Origin: Mycolicibacterium tusciae JS617
GTDB taxonomy: Bacteria > Actinomycetota > Actinomycetes > Mycobacteriales > Mycobacteriaceae
Assembly (NCBI RefSeq): GCF_000243415.2
Contig: NZ_KI912270.1
Span: 4,855,837 to 4,919,836 of the forward strand
Direction: 5' to 3'
DNA: 64,000 nucleotides
The notes below the pieces were generated by a model. It was not told the origin of the DNA and did no database searches. It saw only the letters and a list, made by a program, of their open reading frames with translations. Of this stretch, positions 62,139 through 64,000 are shown in pieces. A program made the translations under genes and the position numbers. Within the stretch, counting starts at the first letter, position 1. Each line of letters begins with the position of its first letter.

Positions 62139-63123
62139 TCTGAGCACCATTACCATGCCACCGCTGGCACGAGTTAGCCTGGTGCGCGAGCCCACGCCGC
62201 TGCATTCAGCGCCGCGACTGTCCGAAGAACTCTGCGTTGAGGTGTGGTTCAAACGCGACGACATGACCGGTGTTGGGCTGGGCGGCAACAAAATTCGCGG
62301 CCTGGAGTATCTGCTCGCCGACGCGCTCGCCCAGGGCTGCGACTCTTTGGTAACCGGAGCCGGGCCCCAATCCAACTGGGCGATGCTCGCCGCGTTGACC
62401 GCACGACAAATGGGGATCGAACCCTACCTGGTGCACTACGGCACAGCGACATCTGCCACCGGCAACCTGCTGCTCTGCGACCTGGTCGACGCCCACCGTT
62501 ACTTCACAGGCTGTCCCGACCGGACTTCTGTCGATGGCGAGATCGAACGAATCTGCAGTCAACTCACCGCTGCGGGAAGACGCCCGTATGCGATTCCCCG
62601 CGGCGGCGCCACTAGCCGCGGAGTGGCCGGATACGTACGCGCCGGCCTGGAGTTGGATCGACAGTGCCAGGCGGTCGGCATCGCTCCGACCCAGCTGTGG
62701 CTCGCCACCGGCTCGTGCGCAACGCAGGCAGGTCTTCTGACCGCAGCGTGTTGGCTGGGGTGGACGACCCAGATCACCGGTGTCACTGTCAGCCGACCGC
62801 GCAAGGAGTGCACAGCACGCATTGAGGAGATGTCCGCGGCGGCCGCCGATCTCCTACGCATCCCGGTGAACAGTGTTGCCCGAGTGTGTGTGGTGGACGG
62901 CTACATCGGGCCCGGCTACGGAATCGCCTCTCCGGCTGGGCAAGCGGCCACGTCCCTAGTCGCGCGAACCGAGGGGATATTCCTGGACCCGATTTTCGGC
63001 GCCAAGGCGATGGCGGCACTGATCGACGCAGCACGTGGCGGCCGCGTCACAGGGCCGGTGATATTCCTCGTCACCGGCGGAGCGCCAACGCTATTCGCCT
63101 CGACAAAGGCGGTTACTGTATGA
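62128..63123 (+). CDS. PLP-dependent D-cysteine-desulfhydrase/ACC-deaminase-like enzyme (XcbD1-like)
   Basis: 331 residues from ATG 62128. GGNKIRGLEYLLADAL has the PLP-binding Lys55. TGAGPQSNWAMLAALTARQMG is the phosphate/substrate loop and LWLATGSCATQAGLLTA the second PLP loop, as in D-cysteine desulfhydrase. In the bacterial CoM pathway a PLP enzyme of this fold is thought to help introduce sulfur after sulfoacrylate. It overlaps neighbours on both sides (11 bases upstream, ATGA downstream). Confidence 0.87.
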   Translation: MTTDLSTITMPPLARVSLVREPTPLHSAPRLSEELCVEVWFKRDDMTGVGLGGNKIRGLEYLLADALAQGCDSLVTGAGPQSNWAMLAALTARQMGIEPYLVHYGTATSATGNLLLCDLVDAHRYFTGCPDRTSVDGEIERICSQLTAAGRRPYAIPRGGATSRGVAGYVRAGLELDRQCQAVGIAPTQLWLATGSCATQAGLLTAACWLGWTTQITGVTVSRPRKECTARIEEMSAAAADLLRIPVNSVARVCVVDGYIGPGYGIASPAGQAATSLVARTEGIFLDPIFGAKAMAALIDAARGGRVTGPVIFLVTGGAPTLFASTKAVTV

Positions 63124-64000
63124 CGACGCCCGCGCCAGTCGGGTACCTCGGCGCCGACGGTGCAATCAACAGTGGTCCGGCAAGCGAGCTAGTGGAGGCT
63201 GGCTATCAACTCGAAATATGCGACGCGCCGATCCTGCATCGCGGGCTCGGCCTCGCCGACCTGGCCCATCTTCTGACTCTGCACGCGCAGGGTGTGCTAC
63301 CCACCAACCATGCGGTGCCGCTCATCCGCGAAGTACTCGACGTACTGATGATGACACCCAACGATTTCCCCTACAATCCGGTGTACGGCGATGCCTACAA
63401 CAGCCGCGAACGCGAGTTCGAGCGCCGCCTGGGGCACGTCGCGGGCTGGCTTCACACCGGCAGGACCCGGCGCGAAGCCGGACGGATCGCTTTCCGTTTG
63501 GCCCTGCGAGACATGATCTTGGACCTGCAGGATGCATTGGGCCGATTCATCACAGCCGTGATCGAACAAGCCCGCCGCAACTCCGCCACGCTATGGGCGG
63601 ACAGCACATATCTACAGCCCGCGCAGCCATCAACATTCGGGCACTACCTGGCAAGCTTCGGTGAGCAGGCCGCGCGCCAACTCGACAGGCTCCAGCACGA
63701 CTTCGACTGGGCAGACCGATCCCCCGCGGGTGTGGGCGGCGTCGGAGGCGGTTGGATACCGCTGGACCGTGCGATACTCGCCGGCAGGCTCGGCTTCAGC
63801 GCGGTGGGTGCGCACACCCGCGACATCATGTGGGCCACTGACGGGCTCGCTGATGTCGCAGTGACGGCGGTTCAATGTGCCACCACCGTTGATCGGCTCG
63901 CTGAGGACTTCGAGATCTTCGCCAGCCCGAACTTCGACTACATCACGCTTCATGCTTCCCTGTGCCGCGCCTCAGTTCTGCTGCCCCAGAAGCGAAATCC
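63120..64000 (+). CDS. Second aspartase/fumarase-superfamily lyase (XcbE1-like), partial at right edge
   Basis: Open from ATG 63120 to the window end (293 residues seen), ATGA overlap with the PLP gene. Argininosuccinate-lyase-like pattern: NPVYGDAYNSREREFERRLGHVAGWLHTGRTRREAGRIAFRLAL, GHYLASFGEQAARQLDRLQHDF, and the family signature region ASVLLPQKRNP at the edge. In Xanthobacter the CoM operon ends with such a lyase (XcbE1). Substrate unknown. Confidence 0.85.
   Translation, partial: MTTPAPVGYLGADGAINSGPASELVEAGYQLEICDAPILHRGLGLADLAHLLTLHAQGVLPTNHAVPLIREVLDVLMMTPNDFPYNPVYGDAYNSREREFERRLGHVAGWLHTGRTRREAGRIAFRLALRDMILDLQDALGRFITAVIEQARRNSATLWADSTYLQPAQPSTFGHYLASFGEQAARQLDRLQHDFDWADRSPAGVGGVGGGWIPLDRAILAGRLGFSAVGAHTRDIMWATDGLADVAVTAVQCATTVDRLAEDFEIFASPNFDYITLHASLCRASVLLPQKRN

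Overview
The window is high-GC actinobacterial DNA. A DesA3-type desaturase, a DUF3263-like ORF, a mycobacterial-style secreted lipase, PucR and MEDS regulators and a coenzyme M (CoM)-dependent alkene pathway all point to an alkene-assimilating Mycobacterium/Mycolicibacterium (less likely Rhodococcus or Nocardioides). The density of insertion sequences and integrases suggests a large plasmid or an accessory island. That is an inference, because no replication gene or origin is visible.

Layout. (1) 1-13 kb: an IS1380-interrupted gene end, an N-terminal remnant of a 2-ketopropyl-CoM carboxylase (2-KPCC)-like gene, a fatty-acid desaturase split by IS256 copy 1, a thioredoxin-like protein, a lipase-family protein, an acylating aldehyde dehydrogenase, IS256 copy 2 and a frameshifted 2-KPCC-like gene. 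(2) 14.2-30.2 kb: a recombinase island. Two almost identical 2,970-bp arms (14200-17169 and 27181-30150) face each other. Each carries a tyrosine recombinase, a small HTH protein and a zinc-finger recombinase-like gene. Between them lies a second, divergent triad of the same design (B), whose integrase is split at its H-x-L-R-R motif by a Tn554-like element with three recombinases and a coiled-coil partner. (3) 30.2-49.8 kb: an all-minus-strand alkene/epoxide cluster. In transcription order it holds a MEDS protein, a PucR-type regulator, CoA-transferase alpha and beta, ADP-forming acyl-CoA synthetase, epoxyalkane:CoM transferase (etnE), a 35-aa small ORF, alkene monooxygenase etnA-etnB-etnC-etnD, a hydratase-like gene split by IS256 copy 3, an intact 2-KPCC-like enzyme, a short-chain dehydrogenase and a BisC-type molybdoenzyme. 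(4) 50-57.5 kb: a sulfonate-type ABC transporter whose ATPase gene is split by an ISL3-bounded composite insertion, and a second short-chain dehydrogenase. (5) 57.5-64 kb: a CoA-disulfide-reductase-like flavoprotein divergent from a bacterial CoM biosynthesis operon: phosphosulfolactate synthase, an unrecognised 308-aa protein, an aspartase/fumarase-superfamily lyase, a PLP enzyme and a second superfamily lyase that runs off the window.

How the genes fit together. The four-component diiron monooxygenase would epoxidise a short alkene (ethene, propene or vinyl chloride). EtnE would open the epoxide with CoM, and short-chain dehydrogenases would oxidise the hydroxyalkyl-CoM. Acylating aldehyde dehydrogenase, CoA transferase, acyl-CoA synthetase and 2-KPCC-like reductases would then lead to acyl-CoA and free CoM. 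The 57-64 kb operon would make the cofactor. The order of steps after hydroxyalkyl-CoM is inference.

Quality caution. Every frameshift I examined (IS256 copies 1 and 3, the 11.4-kb 2-KPCC copy, the B integrase, the Tn554-like tnpA) can be explained by one-base changes in run lengths, nearly all in G, C, A or T homopolymers. Some 'pseudogenes' may be sequencing errors.
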